DNA of 64,000 nucleotides from Competibacter_A sp037045685. GTDB lineage: Bacteria; Pseudomonadota; Gammaproteobacteria; Competibacterales; Competibacteraceae. Within the stretch, counting starts at the first letter, position 1, and the number at the start of each line of letters is the position of its first letter. Positions 63,967-64,000 of the stretch are shown piece after piece. The stretch lies in the NCBI GenBank assembly GCA_037045685.1, contig JBAOII010000024.1, positions 19,318 through 83,317 of the forward strand, given 5' to 3'. The translations under genes and the position numbers were made by a program. The notes beneath the pieces are model-generated. The model was not told the DNA's origin, ran no database searches, and saw only the letters and a list, made by a program, of their open reading frames with translations.

Positions 63967-64000
63967 TTTCGCTTACCTCAAGTCGTTGTTAGCATTGGCT

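Overview
The window looks like a chromosomal piece of a high-G+C gammaproteobacterium. The evidence is the gene content: a 365-residue prfB with its frameshift site close to lysS, miaB-phoH, pilS-pilR, mtaD-ubiG-HAD phosphatase, suhB, sucCD, fadI-fadJ, UbiG, PspA and an IscU/IscA pair. Several abundant accessory families (DUF2887/Rpn-like, Uma2, PIN toxins, kinase-FHA-PP2C) and a phasin-like protein recall polyphosphate/glycogen/PHA-storing lineages such as Competibacteraceae, but that assignment is inference from memory.

Layout. 1-3.1 kb: end of an acyl-CoA ligase, an acyl carrier protein, a terminator-flanked structured interval and a frameshifted ABC1/UbiB-like kinase. 3.1-8.7 kb: pdxH, an outer-membrane protein, a bacterial Ro60 orthologue (rsr) followed at once by three tandem Y-RNA-like elements, one of them a tRNA mimic with encoded CCA, then a B12-binding radical SAM protein. 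8.8-17 kb (minus strand): lysS, an AT-rich Uma2 gene, prfB, ald, a CBS protein, and korA-korB coupled to a ferritin-like gene. 17-24.6 kb: divergent class I and class II aldolases, mtnA, an OmpA-type protein, mtaD-ubiG-HAD phosphatase. 24.6-31 kb (minus strand): PP2C, two FHA proteins and a Ser/Thr kinase forming one signalling cluster, then asnS and a phasin-like helix-hairpin-helix protein. 31-34 kb: cysE, a divergent IscU-type scaffold, iscA and a DUF2887 gene with a 12-bp repeat. 34-42 kb (minus strand): ankyrin protein, a giant DUF2339-like membrane gene broken by five frameshifts, pspA and a secreted repeat protein. 42-51 kb: fadI-fadJ, Uma2, suhB, nadE, sucC-sucD. 51-60 kb: pilS-pilR, a coiled-coil nuclease-like protein, a PIN/Phd module, a decayed pilin behind a textbook sigma-54 promoter, a second PIN module, and a DUF2887 gene split by an ISAs1-type element with clear ends. 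60-64 kb: miaB-phoH, then an AT-rich large serine recombinase abutting the phoH 3' end, which looks like the edge of an integrated element.

The most notable locus is rsr plus its RNA cluster (4966-6890). A consensus -10 box overlaps the rsr stop codon, three RNA units follow within 265 bp, and two strong terminators close the cluster. This fits a Ro ribonucleoprotein locus, with tRNA features distributed over two of the RNAs.

A window-wide oddity is that at least ten breaks in otherwise well-conserved genes are all of the same type: one extra base. This argues for insertion-type sequencing errors in many of them, so genes marked as pseudogenes here (UbiB-like, kinase, DUF2339, pilR, recombinase, secreted repeat protein) may be intact in the organism. 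The prfB frameshift is different: it is the known programmed site. The pilin gene carries a much denser set of lesions and may be truly decayed.
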